DNA from: JAUYLU01 sp038065675
Lineage (GTDB): Bacteria; Patescibacteriota; Minisyncoccia; Phycocordibacterales; VMEP01
NCBI GenBank assembly: GCA_038065675.1
Contig: JBBTQM010000019.1
Coordinates: forward strand, 1 to 46,239
Direction: 5' to 3'
DNA length: 46,239 nt
Positions 23,977-32,380 of the stretch are shown piece after piece; within the stretch, counting starts at the first letter, position 1, and every line of letters starts with the position of its first letter. The position numbers were made by a program, and so were the translations under genes. A model generated the notes under the pieces. The model was given only the letters and a program-made list of their open reading frames with translations. It was not told where the DNA came from and searched no databases.

Positions 23977-24837
23977 TTATTTTTTATAAGTGTAAGGCGT
24001 AGCGCGATATGTATCAAAATGCGGAAGGGCCTGTTTTATACTATCAGAGGAGACCTGTTTACCCGATAACGTGGTTATTTCATATCCAATTTCGTCGAAA
24101 AAATTAACAATGTCGGCGGCGGTGTACGGATAAACACGAAGATTGCGTTCCTCAATTTCAAGATACACAATTGGATTTACTTCCACAATAAATTCTCGCG
24201 CGCCGCGAAGAACTAGAAGTTCAGCACCTTCGGTATCGATTTTCACTACGCCAATTTTCGGACGACCATTTTTTATCCACCATTCGGATAAAGTCATGAC
24301 AGGAACGAGTATCGTCTCGCCTGCCGCCCCGCGCCCGGTTTCAATAAAACCATCTTTAGCGGCATCGCGCGGATTGTGAACGGCGAATTTTTTAACACCA
24401 GACATATCACCAAGAGCTTCCGCGTGAACGGAAACACGACCAATAAGGCCATTCTCACGAATCGCGCGCTCAAGGAAACCTCTTTGTAACGGCCCTGGTT
24501 CAAACGCGTCTATATGGACATCAGGAACATCTCGCATGACAGATAGCGCTATAAGGCCGATATTCGCGCCGACATCAACAAACCTCGGGGACGGTACTGA
24601 TTTAAGGTCCTTTGTTATTTGTCCAAATAATTCCGGCTCAAATATTTTTTCGCGGCGCAAGCGGCGAATAAGCTCGTTACCACGGTTATAAAATACGGTG
24701 TATCCTTGATACTTTGTTGAACAAATTTTTCTGCCAGTATTAGTTATAAAATCAAAAATTACCCCTTCATTTTTTCTAAGAAAATCGCGCAACGGCAAAG
24801 GTATAATATTTTTAAAAAAAGATTTTATCGCGCTCAT
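23977..24837 (-). CDS. FkbM family methyltransferase (2)
   Basis: 286 residues. PRFVDVGANIGLIALSVMRDV near 85-105 binds SAM, followed by IDAFEPGPLQRGFLERAI, HAEALGDMSGVKKFAV, and the FkbM signature VVKIDTEGAELLVLRGA near 198-214. Likely O-methylation of a glycan sugar. It lies between a class I methyltransferase (4 bases upstream) and a glycosyltransferase (8 bases downstream). It is only distantly like the other FkbM protein at 22213-22923. Confidence 0.9.
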   Translation of the reverse strand: MSAIKSFFKNIIPLPLRDFLRKNEGVIFDFITNTGRKICSTKYQGYTVFYNRGNELIRRLRREKIFEPELFGQITKDLKSVPSPRFVDVGANIGLIALSVMRDVPDVHIDAFEPGPLQRGFLERAIRENGLIGRVSVHAEALGDMSGVKKFAVHNPRDAAKDGFIETGRGAAGETILVPVMTLSEWWIKNGRPKIGVVKIDTEGAELLVLRGAREFIVEVNPIVYLEIEERNLRVYPYTAADIVNFFDEIGYEITTLSGKQVSSDSIKQALPHFDTYRATPYTYKK

Positions 24838-24842
24838 TTTAT

Positions 24843-25478
24843 TTATTTGACTGCCGTAACCAAAAAACCAAGCGGGTAAGATTTATTGCCAAAGTTCTCC
24901 GTGCGACCAATAAGGCGCGCCGTGAAAAGCAATATTGAATCCAGTGCCATGGCGATAATATACGTAATAATGCGTAGCGGGGCGATAGCAAGAGTGTTGT
25001 GTAAAATTTGAGAACACGCCGTAAAAGGACCGCGCCCGATAGAAACTATCTTTATATTATTAAACCCGGCTTCTTTTAGAAAGCGTTCCAACGACTCACC
25101 GGAATACCGTGCGTAATCACGCGGCGAAGGATGTATCTGAACAAGAAATGGAACCGCGACAACAATTGCCCCGCCAGGTTTCAGAACACGAAACATTTCT
25201 TTTAAAACGGCGCGTGCGTCATATAAATGCTCAATGGTGTTTAAAGAAATAATTCCGTCATATTGCTCACCCGGCGCCGGTATCCCCTTCTCAAGGTCGC
25301 ATAAAATATCAGGTTTTTCGGCAACATCCAAATTGGCCGTATAAAATCTAGGGCTTCCTTTAAAGAGCCGATGGTAATCGGCACGTCGCGAACCTCCGAC
25401 ATCCAAAACATTCCCTCCAAGCTCTATAACAGAGAAAGTTTTATATAGCATTATTCTCCATGGGGTGCTGCCGTTCAT
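24843..25478 (-). CDS. Class I SAM-dependent methyltransferase
   Basis: 211 residues. GNVLDVGGSRRADYHRLF near 22-39 is motif I, and ISLNTIEHLYDARAVLKEMFRVLKPGGAIVVAVPFL is the methyltransferase core of the Methyltransf_11 type. The C-terminal part has a hydrophobic stretch (ITYIIAMALDSILLFTARLIG) that may sit at the membrane. Target unknown, probably glycan. The start overlaps the stop of the GT-C gene by ATGA. Confidence 0.87.
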   Translation of the reverse strand: MNGSTPWRIMLYKTFSVIELGGNVLDVGGSRRADYHRLFKGSPRFYTANLDVAEKPDILCDLEKGIPAPGEQYDGIISLNTIEHLYDARAVLKEMFRVLKPGGAIVVAVPFLVQIHPSPRDYARYSGESLERFLKEAGFNNIKIVSIGRGPFTACSQILHNTLAIAPLRIITYIIAMALDSILLFTARLIGRTENFGNKSYPLGFLVTAVK

Positions 25479-27112
25479 TGCTTCAGGAAACTATACTTGT
25501 CAGAGAAATCTTTGTAAAACCATAAATTGACAAGCCTTGTTTCCATAAAATCAGGTTCAAGCAAACCGGCAAATCGCGGGTCGTAATGATATCCAATCCT
25601 CTTGTAGGTTCGCCAAGCTCCTTTTGGCAACGGTTCGGTAGTGCGAGTGTAATATACCCGTATAGGAGAAATGCTTTGCGGTGGAACAGTATTTAGTATT
25701 GCTTTATATAGATTGAATCCTGATTTATTGAATTTCTCCGCGTAATCACGGTAAGCGTCTTTTGTGTGAACATAACCAAACAGGTAATCTTTTACGAAAA
25801 GAGTTTTTGAGACCTCATCGTTTTTTTCCAATGAAACAATTTTCTCAATAGCGGCGCGCTCCGGTGGTCCCTGCATGGTTATAAACATAAAACGCCCTAT
25901 ATGCGCCACGTGAAAAATAACGGTAAATAACACAAGGGTTATGGAGGAAACTAAAACTAAACGATTTTTCTCTTCAAACGAAAGAAAATGCCCAATGATG
26001 ACACCGGCGAGAAAGGTTATGAAAAAAATTAGCGGAAGAATATACCTGCTCTCGTGATGCCCGAATAAACCAAAAACAAGCGAATATGCCAAAAGAGACA
26101 ATGCGATTCCTGAGATAAGAATATGACGCGGGAATTTATTTTTATACCAAAGATACTCACACAAAACAGTAATCAGGGCAATCAGCGAAATATGGTTAAC
26201 AAATAACATGGAAGCGTAATAGCCGTACGAAAGCCCGGAAACCGCAGCTTCGTTCGTAAACGAAGATATATCCGCATCGGCAATATCACCCCCCGTAATG
26301 CCCAAAATCCGGAAAAACGCGCGCGGATGCCAAGCAACGATAGCCGCGAAGGAAAACAAGGACCCCGTGGCATACGCCAAAAATCTCATGAGGCTGGGAC
26401 GATATCTTGCCTTCACAAAATGCCATAAAACGGGTAGCCACACGATTTGGAACAATGCCCCCAGGTAGCTTACGCCGAAACTCAATACCGTCATTGTCCA
26501 CGCCAAAAACCAAAATCTGGAAGTATTCTCGTCTTTCTCAAGAATGCGAGCAATAGCATACAGCTCCCAGACGAGAAACGTCAGAATAAAAATCCAATGC
26601 TTGAAAAAGTGAGAATACTCAAAGTAATAAAAATTAAGGGCAAGAAGAGAAGAGCCAACAAACGGCGCAAGCCGGCCGAGAGAAGGGTTGGCAAACGGCC
26701 TAGATAAAAGTTTATAGAAACCAATAATGCCAAACAACCCGGCAATGAGAGCAAGAAGGCGGGACCAGATGATAATTCCGCCCCAATCCCAAAGAATAAA
26801 ATCTCTGTAATCATCCGCGCCCGAAACAACCCCGGTAATATATTTGACTGAAAAATCGGCAATAACTGCCGGCAAGGCGACAACCGAAAAAAGCGGCCCG
26901 TAATAAACCGTCGGCAAATCCCGCAGGGCAAATAAACTCTTATCTCTGAGAATATGGAGAGCGCCGTTCACTGGCGACTGTTCATCCCCTATATAAGACA
27001 TATGAAGCGGCACCAGGTCGGTGCCATAAAAAATTCCAGGAAGATGTGCTGCTACCCAAATGGCAAGTAAAAAAATAATGACGAAACACCAGTGTTTTTT
27101 CGATAAAGCCAT
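25475..27112 (-). CDS. GT-C membrane glycosyltransferase (GT39 / PMT-like)
   Basis: 545 residues from the ATG at 27112 (5 bases after the previous stop; an upstream GTG would overlap the neighbour by 38 bases). About eleven hydrophobic helices and a soluble C-terminal 130 residues. The first outer loop carries the acidic Asp43-Glu44 pair (SYIGDEQSPVNGALHIL), the expected GT-C catalytic motif. Such enzymes use a polyprenyl-phosphate sugar and act on the outer face. The sequence is divergent, so the exact GT family is uncertain. Next to it lies a flippase-like LPG-synthase-type protein, as expected for lipid-linked donor handling. Confidence 0.8.
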   Translation of the reverse strand: MALSKKHWCFVIIFLLAIWVAAHLPGIFYGTDLVPLHMSYIGDEQSPVNGALHILRDKSLFALRDLPTVYYGPLFSVVALPAVIADFSVKYITGVVSGADDYRDFILWDWGGIIIWSRLLALIAGLFGIIGFYKLLSRPFANPSLGRLAPFVGSSLLALNFYYFEYSHFFKHWIFILTFLVWELYAIARILEKDENTSRFWFLAWTMTVLSFGVSYLGALFQIVWLPVLWHFVKARYRPSLMRFLAYATGSLFSFAAIVAWHPRAFFRILGITGGDIADADISSFTNEAAVSGLSYGYYASMLFVNHISLIALITVLCEYLWYKNKFPRHILISGIALSLLAYSLVFGLFGHHESRYILPLIFFITFLAGVIIGHFLSFEEKNRLVLVSSITLVLFTVIFHVAHIGRFMFITMQGPPERAAIEKIVSLEKNDEVSKTLFVKDYLFGYVHTKDAYRDYAEKFNKSGFNLYKAILNTVPPQSISPIRVYYTRTTEPLPKGAWRTYKRIGYHYDPRFAGLLEPDFMETRLVNLWFYKDFSDKYSFLKQ

Positions 27113-27116
27113 AAAA

Positions 27117-28040
27117 TTAAGCGCGCCGGAGCGCGGAGAGCTCAAAAAGACCACCGACTAAAGCCATAATAGTCTGTACTGAAAAAACAGATAAAGAAAG
27201 CGCGGTAGCAAGTATCGGAGCCGTCCCCAAGAGAGCCAAGAGTGCGACAAAAGACACTTCGCGGAGCCCCAATCCTCCGAATGTTATCGGAATAAGAAGG
27301 GCAAGTGATACAAAACCAAAAACCCATGACATATCAGCAAAAGAAACATCAATGCCGAGAGAAAAAGCGAGAATTGCGGTTATGGAAACGGCAAGAAGCT
27401 GAAACAATATCCCAAATATGACACTACGTACAAAAACGGGAATATCGTTAAAATAAATTTTTAAGAACCCGTAAAATTCCAGTAATTTACTTATTTTACC
27501 TGTTTTATTGAAAAACAATAAAAGTTTCTCACCGCCCCGTGTTTTAAATAAAACAGCAAGAAAAACTAAAGTAACAAAAATGGCAATTCCCATCGTCACC
27601 AAAATAATGGAGGCGCGGGAGAAATCAGAGAAAAGCGCACCGCCAAAAGAAACAATGAGAAGCCCCAAAATGCCGGTTATTTTATCAAAAAGAACGGAGG
27701 CGACTATGCGCGGAGCATCAGAAGAGCCGAGGGCAAGACGATACGCCTTTGCCGTCTCGCCGAAAACCTGCCCCGGCAAAACCAGCGAATAAAATTGTCC
27801 CGCGAAGGTCAGCCGAAAAAGCTCCGAGAAAGAGTATTCCGGTATGAGAATCCTCCACTTTACGGCGGCAACAGAGAGGGCCGCCACCGAAAGAATAACA
27901 GCAGAAAATATAGACAGCGGATGAAACGATACGAAAGAAGAAAAAATTTCCTTAACATCCACCTTACTGAAAATAAACAAAAGAAACGCCAGAGAGACGG
28001 TTATTTTAAGCATGAGCCGAAAAATAGAGGCAGCGGTCAT
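27117..28040 (-). CDS. Flippase-like membrane protein of the lysylphosphatidylglycerol synthase transmembrane family
   Basis: 307 residues and about eight hydrophobic helices. The family pattern is seen as FRLTFAGQFYSLVLPGQVFGETAKAYRLA near 83-111, VASVLFDKITGILGL near 113-127, and LLIPITFGGLGLREVSFVALLALLG near 247-271. Members resemble the membrane domain of MprF, which flips modified lipids, and are often found in glycan clusters. I infer transport of a lipid-linked sugar. ATGA overlap with the methyltransferase upstream. Confidence 0.88.
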   Translation of the reverse strand: MTAASIFRLMLKITVSLAFLLFIFSKVDVKEIFSSFVSFHPLSIFSAVILSVAALSVAAVKWRILIPEYSFSELFRLTFAGQFYSLVLPGQVFGETAKAYRLALGSSDAPRIVASVLFDKITGILGLLIVSFGGALFSDFSRASIILVTMGIAIFVTLVFLAVLFKTRGGEKLLLFFNKTGKISKLLEFYGFLKIYFNDIPVFVRSVIFGILFQLLAVSITAILAFSLGIDVSFADMSWVFGFVSLALLIPITFGGLGLREVSFVALLALLGTAPILATALSLSVFSVQTIMALVGGLFELSALRRA

Positions 28041-28918
28041 TTTTTTCTTATTGTAATTATAAGCGGAGTATGGGCTTTAAAAAACACGATGATTTTTGTC
28101 GCAAGCAATACAAGGCCAACGCGGTGGAGAAATTCTACCCACTTTTTGACCTTAGAAAGTCCCGCCCACCCATAAAATGAAAGGGTTGTCATGCGCTCGC
28201 GAAAAATTTCCTCGCCAAAACTTATAATTTCAATGGTTCCGGAACGGACGAATGGGATAAGCCATTTCCTGACGGAGAAGTAATTTATATCCGTCCGAAG
28301 GGTATCGGCAAAATCGGGGGTACGGCGGAAAAATAAACGAAGAAAAAATTTAAACAACCATTTTGGCGAATAAGGAAAATAGGGCACGGCATAATGCCCC
28401 TCGTAAAAAGAACCGTGATTCGGGACCACAATTTGAATTACGCCACCAGATTTACAAATCCTTATGGATTCTTCTATAACTTTCCTTGGACTCGTTACAT
28501 GCTCCAAAACATTCGTCGAATAAACTATGTCAAAACTTTCATTCTGAAACGGCAGCGCTTCACCGGCAACGTTTTTTATAACGCCTTCATCAAGCCCGTT
28601 TTCTTTTAAAATTTCTAAAGAAAGTCCATAAGTATCACCAAACCCCTCCCCGCTCGGCTCAACCCCCCAAGCATCAATACCGTATTCTTTTCTGGCAATG
28701 GTATTGAAAATTCCGAAACCGGAACCGATTTCAAGAAGTTTCTTCCCCCGTAAAACACCGTCCGGCAAAAATCTTTTAATAATCTCCAGCTGTTCGTGCG
28801 GCTTATCCTGGTCAAGCGCGTCATTGGTAAGCTTGCGCGGGTCAAGGCGGCTTAATTCACTATAATAAGAACCATAGTTCTTCAAAATTTTCCCATAAAT
28901 TGATTCGCTTATGCGCAT
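28037..28918 (-). CDS. Class I SAM-dependent methyltransferase
   Basis: 293 residues from the ATG at 28918, one base after the previous stop; an upstream in-frame TTG is less likely. KKLLEIGSGFGIFNTIARKEYG near 60-80 is motif I, and SFDIVYSTNVLEHVTSPRKVIEESIRICKSGGVIQIVVPNHGSF follows. The C-terminal third has a hydrophobic tail (VGLVLLATKIIVFFKAHTPLIITI) typical of glycan-cluster methyltransferases. Target unknown. It is translationally coupled to the flippase-like gene. Confidence 0.87.
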   Translation of the reverse strand: MRISESIYGKILKNYGSYYSELSRLDPRKLTNDALDQDKPHEQLEIIKRFLPDGVLRGKKLLEIGSGFGIFNTIARKEYGIDAWGVEPSGEGFGDTYGLSLEILKENGLDEGVIKNVAGEALPFQNESFDIVYSTNVLEHVTSPRKVIEESIRICKSGGVIQIVVPNHGSFYEGHYAVPYFPYSPKWLFKFFLRLFFRRTPDFADTLRTDINYFSVRKWLIPFVRSGTIEIISFGEEIFRERMTTLSFYGWAGLSKVKKWVEFLHRVGLVLLATKIIVFFKAHTPLIITIRKK

Positions 28919-28919
28919 T

Positions 28920-29660
28920 TTATTTTCTTTCAAACAGTCCTAGAAATTGATCACCGTATTTTTTCTTTGTCGAAAAGAAATAAAATAATGCATATATAGC
29001 AGAACTTGCGAGTTTTTGGATAAAACCATATTCCCCTTTTGTAAATTCGTTATTGCCTGCGTTAGTCAAATTACAAAAATCGCGGTAAAGCGGCGAATAG
29101 AAAGGGAAACCGGCGTAAAAAATCGATAGTGGTTTATATCCAACGTTTTCCAAATATTTTTCCACTTCCCCTTTTTTGAAATTACGAAGATGGCCGACAT
29201 TTTTTTCAAATTGCCGCATACGGCCGGTCGGAAATGATAATAAAAGATATCTCCGTGATGACTTAGCCATTCTCCCTAAAAGCTCTTTCCATTCCGGAAC
29301 ATGTTCAAGAACCTCGAAAGAAGTGACGAGGTCGTAATAATTATTGAGTTCGCTGGAATTTACATCATGTTTGAAGGAAATATTTTTTAGAGGATATGCA
29401 GCACGGGAAGATTGTATCCCGCTCTCCGAAAAATCGATGCCAAGAACTTTTGCATCCGGCAGTTTTTCCGCAAGATACGCCGTTGTTGTTCCTTCTCCTG
29501 AACCAACATCAAGAACGGTCTTGATTCTCGTCGCATCTATCTTTCGTAAAAGATCCCCGATCAATGTGCGAAGCCAGCGGCTTGCCGGTCCATATATTTT
29601 CATTTCGACCCAATTTTTCCAATTTTTATCGTAAATTTCTCTATTATTAAATTTATTCAT
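28920..29660 (-). CDS. Class I SAM-dependent methyltransferase
   Basis: 246 residues. KTVLDVGSGEGTTTAYLAEKL near 47-67 is motif I; LGIDFSESGIQSSRAAYP and LVTSFEVLEHVPEWKELLGRM follow. The N-terminal IYDKNWKNWVEMKIYGPASRWLR is often seen in methyltransferases of surface-glycan clusters. The first 8 bases overlap the end of the upstream methyltransferase gene. Target unknown. Confidence 0.87.
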   Translation of the reverse strand: MNKFNNREIYDKNWKNWVEMKIYGPASRWLRTLIGDLLRKIDATRIKTVLDVGSGEGTTTAYLAEKLPDAKVLGIDFSESGIQSSRAAYPLKNISFKHDVNSSELNNYYDLVTSFEVLEHVPEWKELLGRMAKSSRRYLLLSFPTGRMRQFEKNVGHLRNFKKGEVEKYLENVGYKPLSIFYAGFPFYSPLYRDFCNLTNAGNNEFTKGEYGFIQKLASSAIYALFYFFSTKKKYGDQFLGLFERK

Positions 29661-30495
29661 CCTGTTTATTTTTCAAAAATAAAAATTGATTACATCCCGT
29701 AGGAACATTAGCGGGAATATATTTTACGCAACTAAATCCATATTGCTCAATAGTGTCTTTAGTTTCTTGCACAGACTGATATTCATACGGATACCCGCCA
29801 ACCCAATCTATTACATCATAATAAAAATCCATTCCGCGGGATTGTTTTTTAGGATTCCTTCTTGTGACGACAAATTTTGCTATCCATATAACTGGATAAA
29901 AAATTTTTATCATTATTTTTCGAATGATGCCAGGAGATTTACCGTAAAGCCACTTAATGAAAAGCCAAATTCTACTACTCCAATGTTTATTGTATAATGC
30001 GATTATTAAATAACCACTTTTGTCTACCAATTTGCAGGAGTTTTCTATCGCCTTCTTAAGGTCGCCGGTATGATGCAAAACCCCCCAAGAATAAACTATT
30101 TCGTATTTACCGTTATATAGAGGCGAGCTTAATTTTATTTTTTCTATTACCGCATCATCCAGTATTGAACCTACTACTATTGGGATTTGTTTTCCTCTTA
30201 TAGAGGAAAAAAATTTTCTATTACGGTTCAAAATATCTTCACATTTAGGATTGATATCACAACCCACTGTTTTTGCTCCCAATTTTGTTGCAATCAATAA
30301 ACTTAGCCCTTGCCCGAAACCGATATCAAGAAATGCTTTGCCACTTAAATTAACACCATTAATTAAATACTTAAGGTCTTTCTCCGCTTGTTTTATTTTG
30401 TCGCTAGATAAGGAATGCTCAGAAAAATTCTTCCAATTTTCTCCGAAATCAAACTGTGAGGTTGTTGTTTTAGTATTTATTTTACTTTTTGACAT
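29653..30495 (-). CDS. Class I SAM-dependent methyltransferase
   Basis: 280 residues. KAFLDIGFGQGLSLLIATKLGAKTVGCDINP near 53-83 is motif I, and YEIVYSWGVLHHTGDLKKAIENSCKLVDKSGYLIIALYN follows. The GVLHH motif and overall layout match the gene at 33502-34338, so the two are probably related copies. Its start (ATG at 30495) overlaps the end of the glycosyltransferase pseudogene, which suggests it was once coupled to that gene. It now needs another source of expression, and no promoter is clear. Confidence 0.88.
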   Translation of the reverse strand: MSKSKINTKTTTSQFDFGENWKNFSEHSLSSDKIKQAEKDLKYLINGVNLSGKAFLDIGFGQGLSLLIATKLGAKTVGCDINPKCEDILNRNRKFFSSIRGKQIPIVVGSILDDAVIEKIKLSSPLYNGKYEIVYSWGVLHHTGDLKKAIENSCKLVDKSGYLIIALYNKHWSSRIWLFIKWLYGKSPGIIRKIMIKIFYPVIWIAKFVVTRRNPKKQSRGMDFYYDVIDWVGGYPYEYQSVQETKDTIEQYGFSCVKYIPANVPTGCNQFLFLKNKQDE

Positions 30496-30920
30496 ATATT
30501 GATATATTCTTCAAATACTGTTTTCCAGTTGAATCTCTTCATTTTTTTAAAAGATGCTTTATTGATCTTCTCTTGCAGTTCTTTATTATTCATTAATCGT
30601 TCAATCAATGTAGGAAGTTCTTCCTAACACTTGTAGAGAAACCCATTTACCTCATTCTTTACTAACTCATTATTTCCTTTTTATGTCAGTTGCCACTATC
30701 GGCAAACCTGATGACATGGCTTCAAGTATGACATTAGGCATGCCTTCATCAAAAGACGGAAAAACAATTAATTCAAGCTCAAGTAGGACGGGGGGCTATG
30801 TTGTGAGAACGATTACATTATTTCCCAGCTTAGCCATCTCTTGAGCGATATTTTTTTAGTCGCGTTTCCGGCGCCACACCATAGTGGTGAAAATTCATAG
30901 TTAATGAGGAAAAGTTTCAT
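30485..30920 (-). pseudogene. Decayed GT4 glycosyltransferase, paralogue of the gene at 32381-33505
   Basis: An ATG at 30920 opens with MKLFLINYEFSPLWCGAG, close to MKLLLINYEFPPLGGGAG of the intact gene. Two extra A residues then shift the frame, and in the restored frame a Trp codon has become TAG after VIVLTT. Most of the middle is deleted. The frame resumes at FPSFDEGMPNVILEAMSSGL, gains one A (second shift), and meets another TAG before a C-terminal part unlike the intact copy that runs over the start of the next methyltransferase. Positions 30637-30759 match 32532-32653 with one single-base insertion. It cannot make a functional enzyme. Confidence 0.88.
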
Positions 30921-30996
30921 GGTTCCTATGCTGCTCTTTCTCTACCAGATTTCCAAGAAAATTAAAAATGAAACTTCTTGTATATAATGTGCATCA

Positions 30997-31037
30997 CTAA
31001 AATTTTTTAATGTGTTTAATCAAAGTAAAAATTTTAG
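30997..31037 (-). terminator. A/T-rich inverted repeat after the secreted-protein gene
   Basis: Perfect 11-bp arms CTAAAATTTTT (30997-31007) and AAAAATTTTAG (31027-31037) around a 19-base loop, 17 bases past the stop at 31054. All but two pairs are A/T, so as a terminator it is weak, but it stands where one is expected between the secreted gene and the pseudogene. Confidence 0.35.
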
Positions 31038-31053
31038 AGACTCGGAATTAATT

Positions 31054-32199
31054 TTAATTAACAACCCAATAGCTCAAGCAGGCGCCACTCGCAACAGGGT
31101 TTTTGTCTGACTGGATGGTAAAACTCGTACCGGTGGTTCTGGCGGTCACCATGTAGGTACGACCCGCCGCTGTGTTGCAAGTAACACCGAGCCGCGTACC
31201 GAGAGAGGAGTCCTCGGTAACAAGTATCTGGCTGTTTGCCGTCACTGCCGTGGTATTTACCACCAGCGTAGACCCCCCTGCCGGAAGGACAACACTTCCA
31301 GCCGGAGCCGAACCGCAATCCGCTGGCACTACTATTGAGCTACAATTTGAAGCAGTACTAAGTGAGCTTAAATTAGCAGGGCCTGCAATAAGAGAACCTA
31401 AAATTGTCGTTGTAACACCGGTACGGCCAATTTTAACTGAGTTGGCAGTCGTAGAACCAATAGAAAGTACCCCGACGGTTTGAGTATCCAATCCGAGACT
31501 GTCAGGAACGATATTAATTAAGTTCGCAATAATATCTCCATTTACATGAAGGGTGGCCGTCGGTGTATCTGTCCCAACCCCTATCTTGCTATTTATAATC
31601 ATGTTCTGACCAGCACGCCCGAAATTCATAGTGGTAGCATTGGTTGTACCGAAATTAAGCATGCCGTTAGTTACGGAGTCAATGAGTGAGCCGATTTGCA
31701 GAAAAAAATTACCGCTTACGAGAGTAGTATTAAACCCATCATCGGAGAAAAGGGCATTGCCGATAGTTGTAGTGCTTGTTGTAAATTTCGCCAGACGGTT
31801 TATTGTTCCAGAACCAAATATTGATGGTGGAGGAACAATACACTCTGTTAGAGAAAATTGAGAATTACACACCCAAAATTGTGCAGAGGACAACGCAATA
31901 CTCTGGCAACCTGAGAAACTCACGGATGAAGAACAATCATTGATGTTAGCAATTTCGAATACAGTGTAAGCTCCGTTGGTAAAATTAGATACGCCGACAA
32001 CCCATGGAGAAAATGCATTGTATAAATAATTCCCTCCGGTAGGGTAAGCAACCATATTGCCAGAATTGGTTATAGCGCGAAGCTGGGTCGGTGAATCTAA
32101 AGAGAGTGTTGTACTGGCAAACGCAGATAAAGGAATAATGAGAAAAACGCTCAGAATAAAAACCTTTCTTATTAAAAAACTAGGGTAAAATATACTCAT
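31054..32199 (-). CDS. Secreted tail-fibre-like surface protein
   Basis: 381 residues from the ATG at 32199, chosen because it begins a clear signal peptide (MSIFYPSFLIRKVFILSVFL then IIPLSAFA, cleavage near 28). The mature part is Ser/Thr/Asn-rich with few charges; SKIGVGTDTPTATLHVNGDI at about 204-223 is the motif common in phage tail-fibre and S74-type trimeric proteins, and LSIGSTTANSVKIGRTG resembles the repeats of the protein at 1-1305. A C-terminal beta-rich domain ends SGACLSYWVVN. Likely exported through SecA. It has its own extended -10 promoter, and it lies inside the glycan locus between an intact and a dead glycosyltransferase. Confidence 0.8.
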   Translation of the reverse strand: MSIFYPSFLIRKVFILSVFLIIPLSAFASTTLSLDSPTQLRAITNSGNMVAYPTGGNYLYNAFSPWVVGVSNFTNGAYTVFEIANINDCSSSVSFSGCQSIALSSAQFWVCNSQFSLTECIVPPPSIFGSGTINRLAKFTTSTTTIGNALFSDDGFNTTLVSGNFFLQIGSLIDSVTNGMLNFGTTNATTMNFGRAGQNMIINSKIGVGTDTPTATLHVNGDIIANLINIVPDSLGLDTQTVGVLSIGSTTANSVKIGRTGVTTTILGSLIAGPANLSSLSTASNCSSIVVPADCGSAPAGSVVLPAGGSTLVVNTTAVTANSQILVTEDSSLGTRLGVTCNTAAGRTYMVTARTTGTSFTIQSDKNPVASGACLSYWVVN

Positions 32200-32244
32200 A
32201 AGCGATAAATTAAGTGAATAATTTGAATAATTTATAACTGTTAA

Positions 32245-32253
32245 ATTATAACA
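32245..32253 (-). promoter_or_regulatory. Extended -10 promoter (TGTTATAAT) of the secreted-protein gene
   Basis: Perfect TGTTATAAT on the minus strand, 45 bases before the ATG at 32199, in an A/T-rich spacer. It gives a leader of about 39 bases, unlike the leaderless promoters elsewhere. No -35 box is clear. It indicates transcription separate from the glycan operon. Confidence 0.55.
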
Positions 32254-32380
32254 CGAAATAATATATATTAAAAAACATATATTTTCTTGACTTAATTTTA
32301 TAACTACATCCCACACTAACACTGCATATGATATATATCGGGATGTTTATGATTATTTATTTTTTGAGCATCAGGTTTAC

